Source: JBJMQS01 sp045802605
Lineage (GTDB): Bacteria > Planctomycetota > Planctomycetia > Gemmatales > Gemmataceae
Direction of reading: 5' to 3'
Length of the DNA stretch: 64,000 nt
Assembly: GCA_045802605.1 (NCBI GenBank)
Contig: JBJMQS010000053.1
Coordinates: forward strand, 186,001-250,000
A model generated the notes under the pieces. That model ran no database searches. It was not told the DNA's origin and was given only the letters and a program-made list of their open reading frames with translations. The position numbers and the translations under genes are program-made. Positions 52,756-62,689 of this stretch are shown piece after piece; the stretch's first letter is position 1; every line of letters begins with the position of its first letter.

Positions 52756-53196
52756 TTCCCCCAACTAGAGGGTTAAGGCAAATTTCTGCACGCGATCGAA
52801 CCTGATGCAAGAAAAACACCCCTGGGTTGAGCCAGGGGTGAGGCATGGCGACTAAGCAACGTCGGTACCGCAATTATGACCCGCACAGCCCCAAGCCGCA
52901 AGCGAACGGGTCCGCTGCCGACAATATCCGCCGTGGCTGGTTAATTGGAGCCAGACAAACGGCGGTTAACACTTTTTCGGGCATCGATTGTACGGTGGCC
53001 AACAAAACAACGAGCGCCCAGGCTAGGACCTCAGGGTTGGCGGGGGCACTGGCGGCCCAGGTAACAAGGCGAACATTCTGCCATCTTCGAGTTCGAGATT
53101 GCAAGACATTTTGTGGGTGAAAATAACGACCGGTTCCGTCAGTTGCCTCACCACAACTGACCTCCTAAGTGGCGCCGACTAGTTCAGACTCGGGTT
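52756..53196. other. Segment inserted in module copy B
   Basis: About 440 bases absent from copy A, between the divergent short ORF and the partner gene. It holds a hairpin at 52817-52840 and open frames on both strands (for example MATKQRRYRNYDPHSPKPQA on the plus strand from 52845, with GAGG before it) that I cannot confirm as genes. No transposase or terminal inverted repeat was recognised. Confidence 0.45.
52812..52840 (-). terminator. Minus-strand intrinsic terminator in the inserted segment
   Basis: CACCCCTGG (52817-52825) and CCAGGGGTG (52832-52840) form a 9-bp stem; AAAAA at its left is TTTTT on the minus strand. It would stop leftward transcripts before the copy-B HTH gene. A weaker CCCC-AGG/CCT-GGGG hairpin with a similar A-tract precedes it near 52718. 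Confidence 0.65.
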
Positions 53197-53418
53197 ATGG
53201 AAGGCGTGCTAAGACGCGTAAGCCCGAATTGCTGGCGTCGCGAACTCGGCGGCTATCAGATCGAGGTTGCCAAACTCAAGCGCTGGAACGCCTGGATCTT
53301 CGCGACGGCGAATGGCACGACAGCGTATACCCGGCTTGTGCTGGAAGGTGATTCGATTGCCGACGTGGCCGCCAAGGCTCGGCAGTGGATTGACGAGAAC
53401 CCGAGCAGCGAAGATTGA
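53197..53418 (+). CDS. HTH-module partner protein, copy B
   Basis: 73 residues starting ATG 53197 (MEGVLRRVSPNCWRRELGGY), then IEVAKLKRWNAWIFATANGT and SIADVAAKARQWI. It aligns along its length with the C-terminal part of the copy-A partner. The ribosome site is unclear. Small alpha/beta protein with no family that I recognise; the last ~20 residues look like an amphipathic helix (similar to short HicB-like tails, but that is weak). Confidence 0.6.
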   Translation: MEGVLRRVSPNCWRRELGGYQIEVAKLKRWNAWIFATANGTTAYTRLVLEGDSIADVAAKARQWIDENPSSED

Positions 53419-53668
53419 CATGCTGTGGCCGTTTACTCTCAGCCCGACCACGGTCGGCGATCGGACCTGCCTGGACCAGTCATTAGTCGTCACTGGTCGA
53501 GCCAACCCCCAAGATGTGGCGTCCCAGCCAGCGCGGTGCAATCCCCGGAGGCGTCGTTAACGAATTCAGTGGCGGACATCGTCATTGCGGCTAATTGCCG
53601 TTGTACGCGTCGCCCGCTATCCTGGTAGCTCACTCGCAATTTCAAGATTTTAAGTCGTGAGGTGGCTC

Positions 53669-54343
53669 ATGCGCCCGCTCGCCGTCGTCGCTCTATTGTG
53701 CTCCGTCCATTGTTACCTACCGTCAGCCTCTGCGGCACTGGTATTGGCTCCTACGCGATCGTCGATCACCAACAGCCAGACAGTCAATTGGAATCAACTG
53801 GGTCCTGCGGGAACTTCGGTGCCTCAGCCGTTTCAAATTACGGGGAGCGGTGGCTACACGTTCACAGTTTACAAAAACAACAGTCCGACCAATTACATTC
53901 GTGCCGATGAGGGCAATGGATTTAACGGCGATTTTTTAATCAATGAACCTTTGCTCTACAGTACATCACTCACGGCATTTGATTTTCTGTTCCCGACTCC
54001 GGTAAAAGCCGTCGGCGCTCAACTACAACTCTCCACCCCGAACTCGCAGCCCGCCAATTGGCAGCCGTTCATTCGCGTAATCACTGTTGGCGGCACAACG
54101 ACGGATTTCACTTTGCCGACCGATACCAATAACCACGCCCACGATGGCTCGACCCCCTTTGTGGGAGTTATCTCGACATCGGCCGACATCATCGAAGTAC
54201 TGTTTGACAGTTTCACCGGCGGTAACACCGCTATTAATTTCGTCACGATCGCGGTGCCCGAACCAAGCAGCTACGTCTTGGCGCTCGGTGCCGCCAGCTT
54301 CGGGTTCCTTCGCACGCGCTCAAGGTTCCGCAGACGCGATTAA
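53669..54343 (+). CDS. PEP-CTERM exported protein (1)
   Basis: 224 residues from ATG 53669 (GAGG six bases upstream). Signal peptide (MRPLAVVALLCSVHCYLPSA), a beta-rich passenger (WNQLGPAGTSVPQPFQITGS, YTFTVYKNNSPTNYIRADEG), and the sorting tail VPEPSS followed by a hydrophobic helix and RTRSRFRRRD. It would be processed by an exosortase and anchored or released at the surface. No exosortase gene is present in the window. Passenger resembles lectin-like or jelly-roll beta sandwiches; function unknown. Confidence 0.9.
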   Translation: MRPLAVVALLCSVHCYLPSASAALVLAPTRSSITNSQTVNWNQLGPAGTSVPQPFQITGSGGYTFTVYKNNSPTNYIRADEGNGFNGDFLINEPLLYSTSLTAFDFLFPTPVKAVGAQLQLSTPNSQPANWQPFIRVITVGGTTTDFTLPTDTNNHAHDGSTPFVGVISTSADIIEVLFDSFTGGNTAINFVTIAVPEPSSYVLALGAASFGFLRTRSRFRRRD

Positions 54344-54630
54344 CTTTGATTCCTGCCGTCTTACATTCCATCGCCGCACGCGGCGCGCGTACTCCATGAA
54401 ATGGACGGCATTCTCCGTCAGCACCCCGACAACTGCTGGCGCGGCACTCTCGGCACCTATGCGCTTGTAGTTGCAAAGCTGCAAGGAGTCTGGATCTAGG
54501 GGCACTGACCCGCTCTATTGCGATGCTGAGATTCTCATTAGGTGACGCAATGCTTGAATAACGCTCGCGGTCAAATATCATTGTAGCTATCCCAAGTTTT
54601 GCAATTTTTCTCATTTGGACGGGGCATACG

Positions 54631-55755
54631 ATGCCGACACGACCTTATTCCTCATTGCGATGCTTTGTTGTCATGTTTCTTCTCGCCTCGCCAAGCCAGG
54701 CTTCAGCGTCGGTCTTATACAATATCACCGACATCGGGACACTTGGCGGCCCGGAATGTCGAGCCCGTGCCATCAATAACTTTGGGCAGGTAACTGGTGA
54801 CTCACAATATTCCCCTGGCAATTACCACGCATTCATATACAGCAATGCATCCATGACTGACCTTGGCAACTTGCCAGGTTCAGGAACTAACAGCTACGGC
54901 CGCGGTATTAACGATGTCGGACAGGTAACTGGAGTGGCGGGATCTGGGTCCACTACCAAATCCTTCATCTACAGCAATGGGCAAATGACATCTTTAGGCA
55001 CGCTGGGTGGCACATTCTGTAGTGCGGAGGCTATCAACAACTCGGGAGTAATCACCGGCGGCTCTTTCTATTCAGGTCTCAATAGCTCCCACGTATTTAG
55101 CTATGCTACTGGCGTAATGACCGACTTCGGCTCGCCGACCAGTGGATCTGCTGGCGGATTTACCATAAACAATTTCGGCCAGATCGTCGCGCAATCAAAT
55201 GGTCTCACCTACCTGCGAGTTGGTAGCGGCTGGCAAAGCATCGGTACATTCGGCGGCTCGACAACCGTCGGCGAGATCAACGACACCGGCACCATTGTAG
55301 GCATATCGACATATCCCGATAGCCACACGCGCCCCTACATTTTCGTCAACGGCCAGATGACGGACATCGGAAACCTTGGCGGTGTCTCCAGTGGTGCGCG
55401 CGGCGTGAACAGCACGGGCCAAGTCGTGGGGTTTTCTTCGTTGTTGACTGGGGTTCAAGCTCACGCGTTCCTTTACCAGAACGGCCAAATGTCGGATCTC
55501 AACGACGTGATTCCTACTGGATCGGGGTACGTCTTGAATGATGCGTGGGATATTAACGACTTCGGTCAGATTATTTGCCAGGCGACCAATCCGGCCTTCG
55601 GCGGTTTTACCCACTCGGTGTTACTAACCCCAGTTCCGGAGCCGACTTCGCTATTCCTGCTCGCCCTACCCGGGCTTTGGGCCGCGAGAGTTGCACGAAT
55701 ATTTCGACGCAAGGTTATGGTGAGCGGCACGAAGGCAAGAGGGACTATTCAATAG
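54631..55755 (+). CDS. PEP-CTERM protein with HAF-type repeats (2)
   Basis: 374 residues with a signal peptide (CFVVMFLLASPSQASA). The body is built of about seven repeats of the pattern DIGTLGGxxxxAxxINNxGQVTGxS...HAFIYxNGxM, the extracellular HAF repeat, a beta-propeller-like fold. It ends in the PEP-CTERM motif VPEPTSLFLLALPGLWAA with a basic end (RIFRRK). Same orientation as the PEP-CTERM gene upstream, 287 bases away; the two are probably independent units. Confidence 0.9.
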   Translation: MPTRPYSSLRCFVVMFLLASPSQASASVLYNITDIGTLGGPECRARAINNFGQVTGDSQYSPGNYHAFIYSNASMTDLGNLPGSGTNSYGRGINDVGQVTGVAGSGSTTKSFIYSNGQMTSLGTLGGTFCSAEAINNSGVITGGSFYSGLNSSHVFSYATGVMTDFGSPTSGSAGGFTINNFGQIVAQSNGLTYLRVGSGWQSIGTFGGSTTVGEINDTGTIVGISTYPDSHTRPYIFVNGQMTDIGNLGGVSSGARGVNSTGQVVGFSSLLTGVQAHAFLYQNGQMSDLNDVIPTGSGYVLNDAWDINDFGQIICQATNPAFGGFTHSVLLTPVPEPTSLFLLALPGLWAARVARIFRRKVMVSGTKARGTIQ

Positions 55756-55894
55756 ATAAACCCCGGAAGCCAAAGCCACAACGAAAGAAACGACAGTTAC
55801 AATTAGTCCCGCTTCGCTCCCACTATTCGGGTCAACTCCCAAGTCTTTAGCGTTCAAGCACACCAGTCAACTTTGCCCATACCAGCATGTTCGT

Positions 55895-56263
55895 TCAAGC
55901 ATATCGCTTCTCAGAAAGCAGTGTGAAGTAACTCGCGATCGGCCACGATGGGTCATGTTGGCCAAGAATATCGCCGTCGACTGCGGCGAGCGCGTGGCAA
56001 CCCGGAACGAAACCGGATGCCATGACCAGGATGTATTGGCCAGCCTTGTGTCGACGAAGCCACTCTTCAATGGTGGGCGAGCGTGCAGGATTCGTCTGTT
56101 TCCATTGGCCGAAATGCTTCATTAACTCAATGAGGTTTTTGTAGCCCAGTCCCTCTGGCGGAAACTTTCCGGCGCTGGCACTGACCGCCTGGTAGGCAAC
56201 GCCAATGGCGTTGGCCACCGCCGTAACCACACAGTCAACTTTCGACTTTTTCGCCCGCGGCAT
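55895..56263 (-). CDS. Small papain-like/C39-like cysteine hydrolase candidate
   Basis: 122 residues from ATG 56263 (GAGAGG upstream). An early Cys in SKVDCVVTAVANAIGVAY and a late His in PGCHALAAVDGDILGQHDPS have the order and spacing of papain-fold peptidases (Cys helix, then His strand followed by a polar residue). The middle has GLGYKNLIELMKHFG and IEEWLRRHKAGQYILV. There is no signal peptide, so it acts in the cytoplasm. Phage and toxin-system proteins of this size with such a fold exist; activity is inferred only. Confidence 0.6.
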   Translation of the reverse strand: MPRAKKSKVDCVVTAVANAIGVAYQAVSASAGKFPPEGLGYKNLIELMKHFGQWKQTNPARSPTIEEWLRRHKAGQYILVMASGFVPGCHALAAVDGDILGQHDPSWPIASYFTLLSEKRYA

Positions 56264-56311
56264 GGGACCTCTCGCTGGCAAAACTTGCGCACGACGTAGT
56301 GATGGTTACGT

Positions 56312-57205
56312 TCACTCGGTACCGTTTAAAAACTCAATCTTGGTGACGGGGTGGATTTCCCACGTGGTAAAATTCTTGATGTCACCGTGACCGGTTATTT
56401 CGCGACCATGGTCAGCGTCAAGAAAAATGGATCCGCTCACGCGAATGGGAATTGCGTTTTTGGGTTGCGTGAAGCCCGACGGTAATGACTTGTGTTGGTG
56501 GGCCTCGTAATCCGATTGGAATTTCCTGCGCACGGCCAACAAGTCCATGGCATCGGGGCTCTTGGGGTCAATCGCCGTGACTTCGATATTCACGTACCGA
56601 CCCTCGTCGTGTTGCGGGTGTACTCCCACCAACAAGTGATAGTCTCGATCAGGTTGATGACTCAACTCGTAAACCCACGCTCGCTTGATGGTGACGTCCA
56701 CAAGTTCGATGGGTTTGCGCTTGTCCGTCGTTCGCTTGATCTCCTTGCCCCACCATTTTTCCTGTTTCCTGTCGGGTGCCTCAAAAAACTCGATGAGTTC
56801 ATCGATTCCCTCGAAGTCCAAGTGTTGGCCCCGATGTACGACCGACGTTTTGGCGGTTTTTCGATGGTCGGCCTTTGAGACGTCCTCAGTGGGAAGTCGC
56901 AAGTTAAACGATTCGACCACGTTCGGGCGTGTCTCGTCTGTCGGCGTCTCCTGCACATTTTCCCTGTCGTCTTCGGCGACGGGTCCTTCCAAGAACCGGC
57001 GAAACCGCACCATCCGCTGTTCGCCGGGTGCTGCGATGGAACGATTCGGAGTCACCGGCGCAATACAGGCAATTGGTTGACTCGCGATGCAATAGTTGGG
57101 ACAGGGACAGCAACGTTGGCGCCTGCGCCCGGCGGCGTCTGATGACTCAGGAACTCCTGCTACGGCGGCCGCGACAGCCAGACACACGACGAATCTTGTG
57201 GGCAT
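56312..57205 (-). CDS. Secreted Cys-rich hypothetical protein
   Basis: 297 residues with a signal peptide (TRFVVCLAVAAAVAGVPESSDA). A Cys-rich stretch follows (CCPCPNYCIASQPIACIA), then a charged linker and a soluble domain (LVDVTIKRAWVYELSHQPDR, YHLLVGVHPQHDEGRYVN), ending ITGHGDIKNFTTWEIHPVTK with IEFL. The TWEIHP segment is found at the end of several uncharacterised secreted proteins. Function unknown. Divergent from the gene that starts near 57423. Confidence 0.65.
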   Translation of the reverse strand: MPTRFVVCLAVAAAVAGVPESSDAAGRRRQRCCPCPNYCIASQPIACIAPVTPNRSIAAPGEQRMVRFRRFLEGPVAEDDRENVQETPTDETRPNVVESFNLRLPTEDVSKADHRKTAKTSVVHRGQHLDFEGIDELIEFFEAPDRKQEKWWGKEIKRTTDKRKPIELVDVTIKRAWVYELSHQPDRDYHLLVGVHPQHDEGRYVNIEVTAIDPKSPDAMDLLAVRRKFQSDYEAHQHKSLPSGFTQPKNAIPIRVSGSIFLDADHGREITGHGDIKNFTTWEIHPVTKIEFLNGTE

Positions 57206-57422
57206 TGGACTCTCCCAAGAAGGGGTAGAAGCCCAGTTTACGTTAGGGAAAACGCTGAAGATGAGACGAGAGAGCGTACCTCATCGTCCGCTGTCCGGGT
57301 GCGGCTCTCAAAGCCGATCCGGCAATCTGATCCGATTAATGAGCTACTCGATAACTAAGACAAAAGTATGTTTGCAGCGGCGGTTTCGCAAAATACGCCG
57401 TGAGGAGGTTCGAATTACTAAC

Positions 57423-58181
57423 ATGACCGCACTTGTCAGTGAATCCGCATTTTCTGAGGCCGCCATGGGAAAACCGCAAAACGCAGCACTGCCAGTTACA
57501 GGTACGGCTAGTCCGGACTCTAAAACCTTGGCCTGGATCAACCGCTGGAGCGGGGTTTGGCAGATGCTCCAAGGGATAGGTGCCATCCTCGCGCTAGCCG
57601 TGTCTCTATACGCGGTCAATTATGTCATTCAGCAAACGAAAACACTCGAAGCCGAATTCGCATTCAACTTGAAAAAAGTTCAGGAAGACGCCAAGGAGAA
57701 AGAGCAGACCAATGCCGCGGAACGAGTCCGGTTTCGACATTTGCAAACAGCTCGTATGGTCGATGACATGAACAAATTTGACGTCCTGTTTGCGACCTAC
57801 CCTTACATCACCGAATACCACGAGCGAGCTTATTCGGACGATCCCAAGGAAGCCGCTGACATACGAGCTGCGCGACTACGCAAACAATTCGCCAGTGAGA
57901 CTGGAGACCGTAAGCGCGTGATCCTCACTTCGGTGGAAATGCTGGCGAACTTCATGGATGGAGTGCTCTTACAAAAAGATACCCTGGACCCGAGCGACTG
58001 GAATCGCTGGTATAACTCGTTCATGGATAACTACGACGAAAACCCAATTCTCCAGGACTTCTTGGAGATGCGGGCTGACTGGTACGGATGCCGAAATGTG
58101 TTGCGAGATAAAAAGAATCGCCAAGCGTTTTACCTGCCGGGTGAGTCGCGCCGCCAGGCTGACCACCCCTGTTTCAAATGA
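57423..58181 (+). CDS. Single-span membrane protein with coiled coil
   Basis: About 252 residues if ATG 57423 is used (GAGGAGG lies ~14 bases upstream; the frame is open to 57096 and other starts such as 57338 exist). A membrane helix (MLQGIGAILALAVSLYAVNY) near residue 45 is followed by a charged coiled coil (LKKVQEDAKEKEQTNAAERV) and an alpha-helical domain with many aromatic residues (YITEYHERAYSDDPKEAADI). No recognised family. Convergent with the zinc-ribbon/coiled-coil gene at 58205. Confidence 0.55.
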   Translation: MTALVSESAFSEAAMGKPQNAALPVTGTASPDSKTLAWINRWSGVWQMLQGIGAILALAVSLYAVNYVIQQTKTLEAEFAFNLKKVQEDAKEKEQTNAAERVRFRHLQTARMVDDMNKFDVLFATYPYITEYHERAYSDDPKEAADIRAARLRKQFASETGDRKRVILTSVEMLANFMDGVLLQKDTLDPSDWNRWYNSFMDNYDENPILQDFLEMRADWYGCRNVLRDKKNRQAFYLPGESRRQADHPCFK

Positions 58182-58204
58182 CGACTCGTAGATCCATTGA
58201 CTGG

Positions 58205-58798
58205 TCAAGGCTTGCTAGGTGGAAACAACCGTCCAACTTGGATTAATGACCCTACGATGCTGGCCGAAGCCATTAACAATGCCGCTAAGATGCCAACCAC
58301 AATGATCTGCCAATTACCCTGCCTCATCTGCTGCCGAAATCGACTATCAGTCTTCGCCTCTTGGTCAGCGCGCCAGCGCAAGTCTTCGCGCCGCTGTTCT
58401 TCCTGCCACTTCTGGTCAGACTCCTTTTGAGAGCGCTGCCATTCGCGCATCTCCTTGTCCCGGCGTTCGTTGTCTGCACGGGCTGCCTCGGCGAGTTCCA
58501 TGCGGTCGTGGTCTTTTGGCGTGTGGCCTTTTCGCCGCTTAGCATAGCCGTCGCATACGTGACCTATGGTGATAGCTTGTAAAATCGATTCAGGACGTCC
58601 GGGACTCGCACGATCGCGAAAATTAGTGATACCTTTTGCACAGATGGGCAAGGCGTCGTGTGCAGGTCCACCTCGTGCTGCGACCAGCAAGCGAATAGTA
58701 CCATCCCGCAGGAACGGCTCGTCGGCTTCATCCAATTGCCCTGTTTCCAAGTTGCGTAAGCCAAGGAATCCACAGTCGTCGCAACGAACATCAACCAT
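58205..58798 (-). CDS. Membrane protein with N-terminal CxxC and coiled coil
   Basis: 197 residues. The N-terminus has a short zinc-ribbon-like CDDCGFLGLRN and a soluble part with a single Cys-x-Cys-like pair (PICAKGIT). Residues ~100-165 form a very charged coiled coil (MELAEAARADNERRDKEMRE, QKESDQKWQEEQRREDLRW). A C-terminal transmembrane helix follows (IIVVGILAALLMASASIVGS). It looks like a tail-anchored cytoplasmic protein. Unknown function. Confidence 0.65.
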   Translation of the reverse strand: MVDVRCDDCGFLGLRNLETGQLDEADEPFLRDGTIRLLVAARGGPAHDALPICAKGITNFRDRASPGRPESILQAITIGHVCDGYAKRRKGHTPKDHDRMELAEAARADNERRDKEMREWQRSQKESDQKWQEEQRREDLRWRADQEAKTDSRFRQQMRQGNWQIIVVGILAALLMASASIVGSLIQVGRLFPPSKP

Positions 58799-59005
58799 TT
58801 TTGGATCCTCTGACCGATTGGCTACAATGGTCGAGCGCCATTTAGCGCTCTACTTCATAATACCGTGTGGGTAAACGGCGGTGACTCCAGGTGATGCAAA
58901 TGCCTGGTGGCGAAAGCTGAAAACAAGCTGTGAGCGAGTTTATCTGGACCCGCCAAGAGCTGAAGAAGTGCAACACCAGCCTATAGCCGAGGAGCAGGGC
59001 ACCAC

Positions 59006-60493
59006 ATGCCGGCAGCTACTGATCCGATCCAGCATGTAATCGTCCTGATGCTCGAAAACCGATCATTCGATCAAATGCTTGGAATTCTGAAGGTTGAGTA
59101 TCCGGAGTTGGAGGGAATTGACCCTACTGCGCCTCGACGTAGTAATGTCGACCATGAAGGCAACCGCTTCGAACAAATCGAAACACGGGAAACGGTGGTC
59201 GACCCGGATCCGCACCATGACTTGGCCAGCGTACTCCAACAAATCGAAGCTCAGCTGCCCAAGCCGAAAGATTTGGCTCCCAACTACAGCCTCATGGAGC
59301 GCATTTGGCGCGGCCTCGCTTATTTATGCAATGTGATCTGTTCTTATTTGAAACGGAAACGTCCCGTTCTGAAAACGCTAGGTGCACGACCGTATGAGGG
59401 CAATTTCGTAGCCGTTTACTCGGTGCAGCAACCGCCACCGACCACTAAACAACGGCAGCAGATCATGGCCTATTACCCATTAGGGTTTCTGCCCGCCATG
59501 CACGCCTTGGCACATGCGTTTACCATCTGCGATCATTGGTTCTCGTCGCTACCGGGTTCCACCTGGCCCAATCGGTTATTCGTGCATAGTGGCACGTCGC
59601 TCGGCCGAGCTTCGACGCCGGAGATTTGGCATGACTTTAAGTCTTACCACCTTTACGACCAGCCGACGATTTACGATCGTCTGACTGAAGCAGGAATTAC
59701 CTGGCGAATTTACCACGATGGACTGCCGCAAACATTGTCACTGGCCAATCAACAAAAGCGCGAAAACGCCGCTTGCTATCGCAAGATGGAACACTTCGAA
59801 TCAGATGCTCAGCACGCGACAGAGTTTCCGCAATACGTCTTTATCGAACCATGCTACAAACCGCATGGCAACGATGACCACCCGCCCAACGATACCATGA
59901 ACGCGCAACAATTAATCGCCGACGTTTACAACGCGATAAAGGCCAACGGGAAACTATGGGATTCGACGCTGCTAGTGATCATCTACGACGAACACGGCGG
60001 ATTCTACGACCATGTAACGCCACCGGACGCGGTTCCTCCGGACGGGCACCATGTTGATTACACCTTCACGCAGCTCGGTGTGCGGGTGCCGGCGCTATTG
60101 GTTTCGCCCTGGGTTGGCCGAGGCGTTTTTTCCAAGCAACTCGACCACACTAGTTTGCTTCGTTACCTCAGTGACAAATGGAAGCTCGGTCCATTGGGGA
60201 AGAGGGTCACAGCCGCCAGCAGCTTTGAAGATGCAATTTTGTCGACCCGGCGTCCTGACAATGAGTTGCCACCACCTCTCGAGATGCCGATCATTCGAAT
60301 GGCAGCCGCAGCGCCCGAGCAGGAAACAGTGAATGAAAATCAAAAGGGCTTGATCCAGCTAGCGCATTTTCTTGAGTCGAAGACCGAGCCTGAACCGTCA
60401 GTTGGCTCGAAACGCGCTATGATGCAGGAGGCGCCGCCACGATCGCAACTGGAGGTCGCCGAGGACCAGGTCCAGAGATTTCTCGATGGTTAG
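59006..60493 (+). CDS. Phospholipase C/acid phosphatase-family phosphoesterase
   Basis: 495 residues of the phosphoesterase (PLC, AcpA-like) superfamily. The N-terminal signature IQHVIVLMLENRSFDQMLG with metal-binding Glu and Asn, and later ICDHWFSSLPGSTWPNRLFV, YDEHGGFYDHVTPPDAVPP and VRVPALLVSPWVGRG with the late catalytic residues, are all present. There is no signal peptide, so it is either cytoplasmic or exported by another route. The acceptor could be a phospholipid or another phosphodiester. Single gene, followed by a spacer. Confidence 0.88.
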   Translation: MPAATDPIQHVIVLMLENRSFDQMLGILKVEYPELEGIDPTAPRRSNVDHEGNRFEQIETRETVVDPDPHHDLASVLQQIEAQLPKPKDLAPNYSLMERIWRGLAYLCNVICSYLKRKRPVLKTLGARPYEGNFVAVYSVQQPPPTTKQRQQIMAYYPLGFLPAMHALAHAFTICDHWFSSLPGSTWPNRLFVHSGTSLGRASTPEIWHDFKSYHLYDQPTIYDRLTEAGITWRIYHDGLPQTLSLANQQKRENAACYRKMEHFESDAQHATEFPQYVFIEPCYKPHGNDDHPPNDTMNAQQLIADVYNAIKANGKLWDSTLLVIIYDEHGGFYDHVTPPDAVPPDGHHVDYTFTQLGVRVPALLVSPWVGRGVFSKQLDHTSLLRYLSDKWKLGPLGKRVTAASSFEDAILSTRRPDNELPPPLEMPIIRMAAAAPEQETVNENQKGLIQLAHFLESKTEPEPSVGSKRAMMQEAPPRSQLEVAEDQVQRFLDG

Positions 60494-60640
60494 TGTTCGG
60501 AGTTTGGGAACCCGCGAGATCGCGCTGTGACTTTAGGGTGGATTGAATTTCGATCAGCTTTCGATTTCATTTCCAGGTCCAGGTTGGCTTTTGACAAAAA
60601 GACTATGAATCACTAGGTGGCCCTACAAAGAGTTTACAAT

Positions 60641-62689
60641 TTATCTCGCGCCGCCGTGATCGCGCAACAACTTGGCCATTTCAGGAGATTCCCTGGCCCA
60701 GTCGAGCGGACTCTTGCCCTTGTTATCTATTGCGTTCGCGTCCGCTCCATGCTTTAGAAGTAAGCGAGCAAGCTCGATATGACCCATGCGGGAGGCTTCG
60801 TGCAATGGGACAACGCCCTCTGCGGCCTTCGCATTGACGTTGGCCCCCCTGTTGAGGAGCATCTCGGCGATCTCCAATCGGCCCCAAAACGCCCCTTCAA
60901 GCAATGCTGTTTCTTCGTCGTACCCTACTCCTTTTTCTTGGCTGCGAATGTTAGGATCGGCTCCGTTGTCGAGCATCAGCTTCACGATCTCCCTGCGGTC
61001 GAGCATCACAGCTCGGTGGAGTGCTGGACGGCCGGCGGGATCCCTGCTATCGCCTACTTTCCGGTCAACTCGCAGGATGCTCGTCATCCGCTCGATGTCG
61101 TTGCATGCAATCGCGGCGAATGCATCCAACTTCACACTGGCTCGTTCGAGGACGCGAATTACTGCTTGATATTTTGCATTCTCTTCGTCGTGATTCGGCC
61201 GGACTTGTTTCGTCGCTAGCATCATTGGCGTCCAACCGTCCTTCGTCCGGGCATTTGCATTGGCTTTGTTTTGCAACAACCACTCAACCATCTCGGCCTG
61301 CCCGGCACCACATGCTGTGTACAAGGGAGAACGTTCCGTCGCGGTCGATACGTCCACGTTGACGCCATGAGCCAGAAGCAGCTTCGCGGATTCGATGCTT
61401 CCTTTGCCGGCAGCTGCGTGCAGAAGCGTGGATGCTTGAGAGCCCAGCCCGCTTCCTCGGTACTCCACGACTACCTTCGGATCGGCCCCGGCGTCGAACA
61501 GCAGCTTCAACACCTCGGCATGCTCAATCGCGAAGTAAGAAACCGTTAAACCATCGTATCCGCCGTCCTCGGGGTCGGCGCCGTGCTCCAGGAGCAGCTT
61601 AACGATCTTCGCCTGTCCGTGAGTCGCAGCGAAGCGCATAGTCTCCTTGTTGCGCGCCTGCTCCTTGTCGGTAACTAGGGCTCGAACTCTCTCGACATCA
61701 TCCAGGTAGCATGCGGAACGCAAGTCATAGTCGGCACCGGCTTCTAGCAGAATCCGGCTGATGATGCGCCATTTCTCACGCTCGGCAATGGCGCCTGGGA
61801 CTCGTTCAAACTGAGCAAATTTGCGTGCGGCACCCTCGAGCGCAGTGCGCCCGCTAACGTCCTTGGCATTGATATCCGCCTTGTGCTTTAGAAGTAGTTT
61901 GACAAGCTCTGACTCCGAAGCAAAGTGCAGCGGCGTGAATTGGTTGTAGGCTCTCGCATTGATATCCGCGTCGTGAGTCAGCAGCCATTGAGTCAAGTCG
62001 ACGAAATTGAATCGGACGGCGTGATGCAGCGGCGTGCATTGGTTCTCGTCTCTCTTGCCGCTCCAGGTCGGGTCCGCCAGGATCATTCGATAGGCCTGCT
62101 TTGGGCAATCGTTCCAGAGATAATTGTGCGGTGTGCGGAGGTTCGGATCGACGACCAGCGTCGTCACCGCCGCGCTGGTTACACGTCCTGTCCAAACACC
62201 TTGCGCCTTAGTCGCGTCGGTCGGCGCGATCTCGAAGACGGCCGTCAGCGTCACCGGCTTACCAGTGTTTGGTTCCGGTCCTCCAATCCACGCTCGCTCA
62301 CCCCAGAAAAAGCCCGCAGGATGAACGTCCCGATGGAACGTGCCTCCAGCCGGAATCACAATCGTCTTTGGAGGCTGGTTCCTCCAAGCAGTGACGCCGG
62401 GGAGGCGTTTGCGCATGAGTGCGGGCGTGCTCTCTTCTTCGGTGAACCGAAACGATAGCGCATCGTGTCCAAACCGACACTCTTCGCTCCATAAGCGAAT
62501 CGGTTCGTCAGATCGATTCGCGAATACAATTTGGAACTTGCCATCGCGGCGAATGACAGAAGCACCGCTTTCATCCTTGCCAACCACAATAGCTAGGGAG
62601 AGGTCGTCTTGATTGCGGCCTTCGACGGCCTTCGTCGGGGGATTGAAAATAAGAACGGTGAGCAGCGATAGTGCAAGGCAATATCTCAT
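60641..62689 (-). CDS. Secreted ankyrin-repeat protein
   Basis: 682 residues from ATG 62689 (MRYCLALSLLTVLIFNPPTK, a signal peptide; an upstream in-frame start at 62707 is less likely). After an N-terminal beta domain (RDGKFQIVFANRSDEPIRLW) about ten ankyrin repeats run from ~205 to the end (TPLHHAVRFNFVDLTQWLLT, GADPEDGGYDGLTVSYFAIE, GVVPLHEASRMGHIELARLL). It would act as a protein-binding scaffold outside the cytoplasm. No enzymatic domain seen. Ends DWARESPEMAKLLRDHGGAR. Confidence 0.9.
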   Translation of the reverse strand: MRYCLALSLLTVLIFNPPTKAVEGRNQDDLSLAIVVGKDESGASVIRRDGKFQIVFANRSDEPIRLWSEECRFGHDALSFRFTEEESTPALMRKRLPGVTAWRNQPPKTIVIPAGGTFHRDVHPAGFFWGERAWIGGPEPNTGKPVTLTAVFEIAPTDATKAQGVWTGRVTSAAVTTLVVDPNLRTPHNYLWNDCPKQAYRMILADPTWSGKRDENQCTPLHHAVRFNFVDLTQWLLTHDADINARAYNQFTPLHFASESELVKLLLKHKADINAKDVSGRTALEGAARKFAQFERVPGAIAEREKWRIISRILLEAGADYDLRSACYLDDVERVRALVTDKEQARNKETMRFAATHGQAKIVKLLLEHGADPEDGGYDGLTVSYFAIEHAEVLKLLFDAGADPKVVVEYRGSGLGSQASTLLHAAAGKGSIESAKLLLAHGVNVDVSTATERSPLYTACGAGQAEMVEWLLQNKANANARTKDGWTPMMLATKQVRPNHDEENAKYQAVIRVLERASVKLDAFAAIACNDIERMTSILRVDRKVGDSRDPAGRPALHRAVMLDRREIVKLMLDNGADPNIRSQEKGVGYDEETALLEGAFWGRLEIAEMLLNRGANVNAKAAEGVVPLHEASRMGHIELARLLLKHGADANAIDNKGKSPLDWARESPEMAKLLRDHGGAR

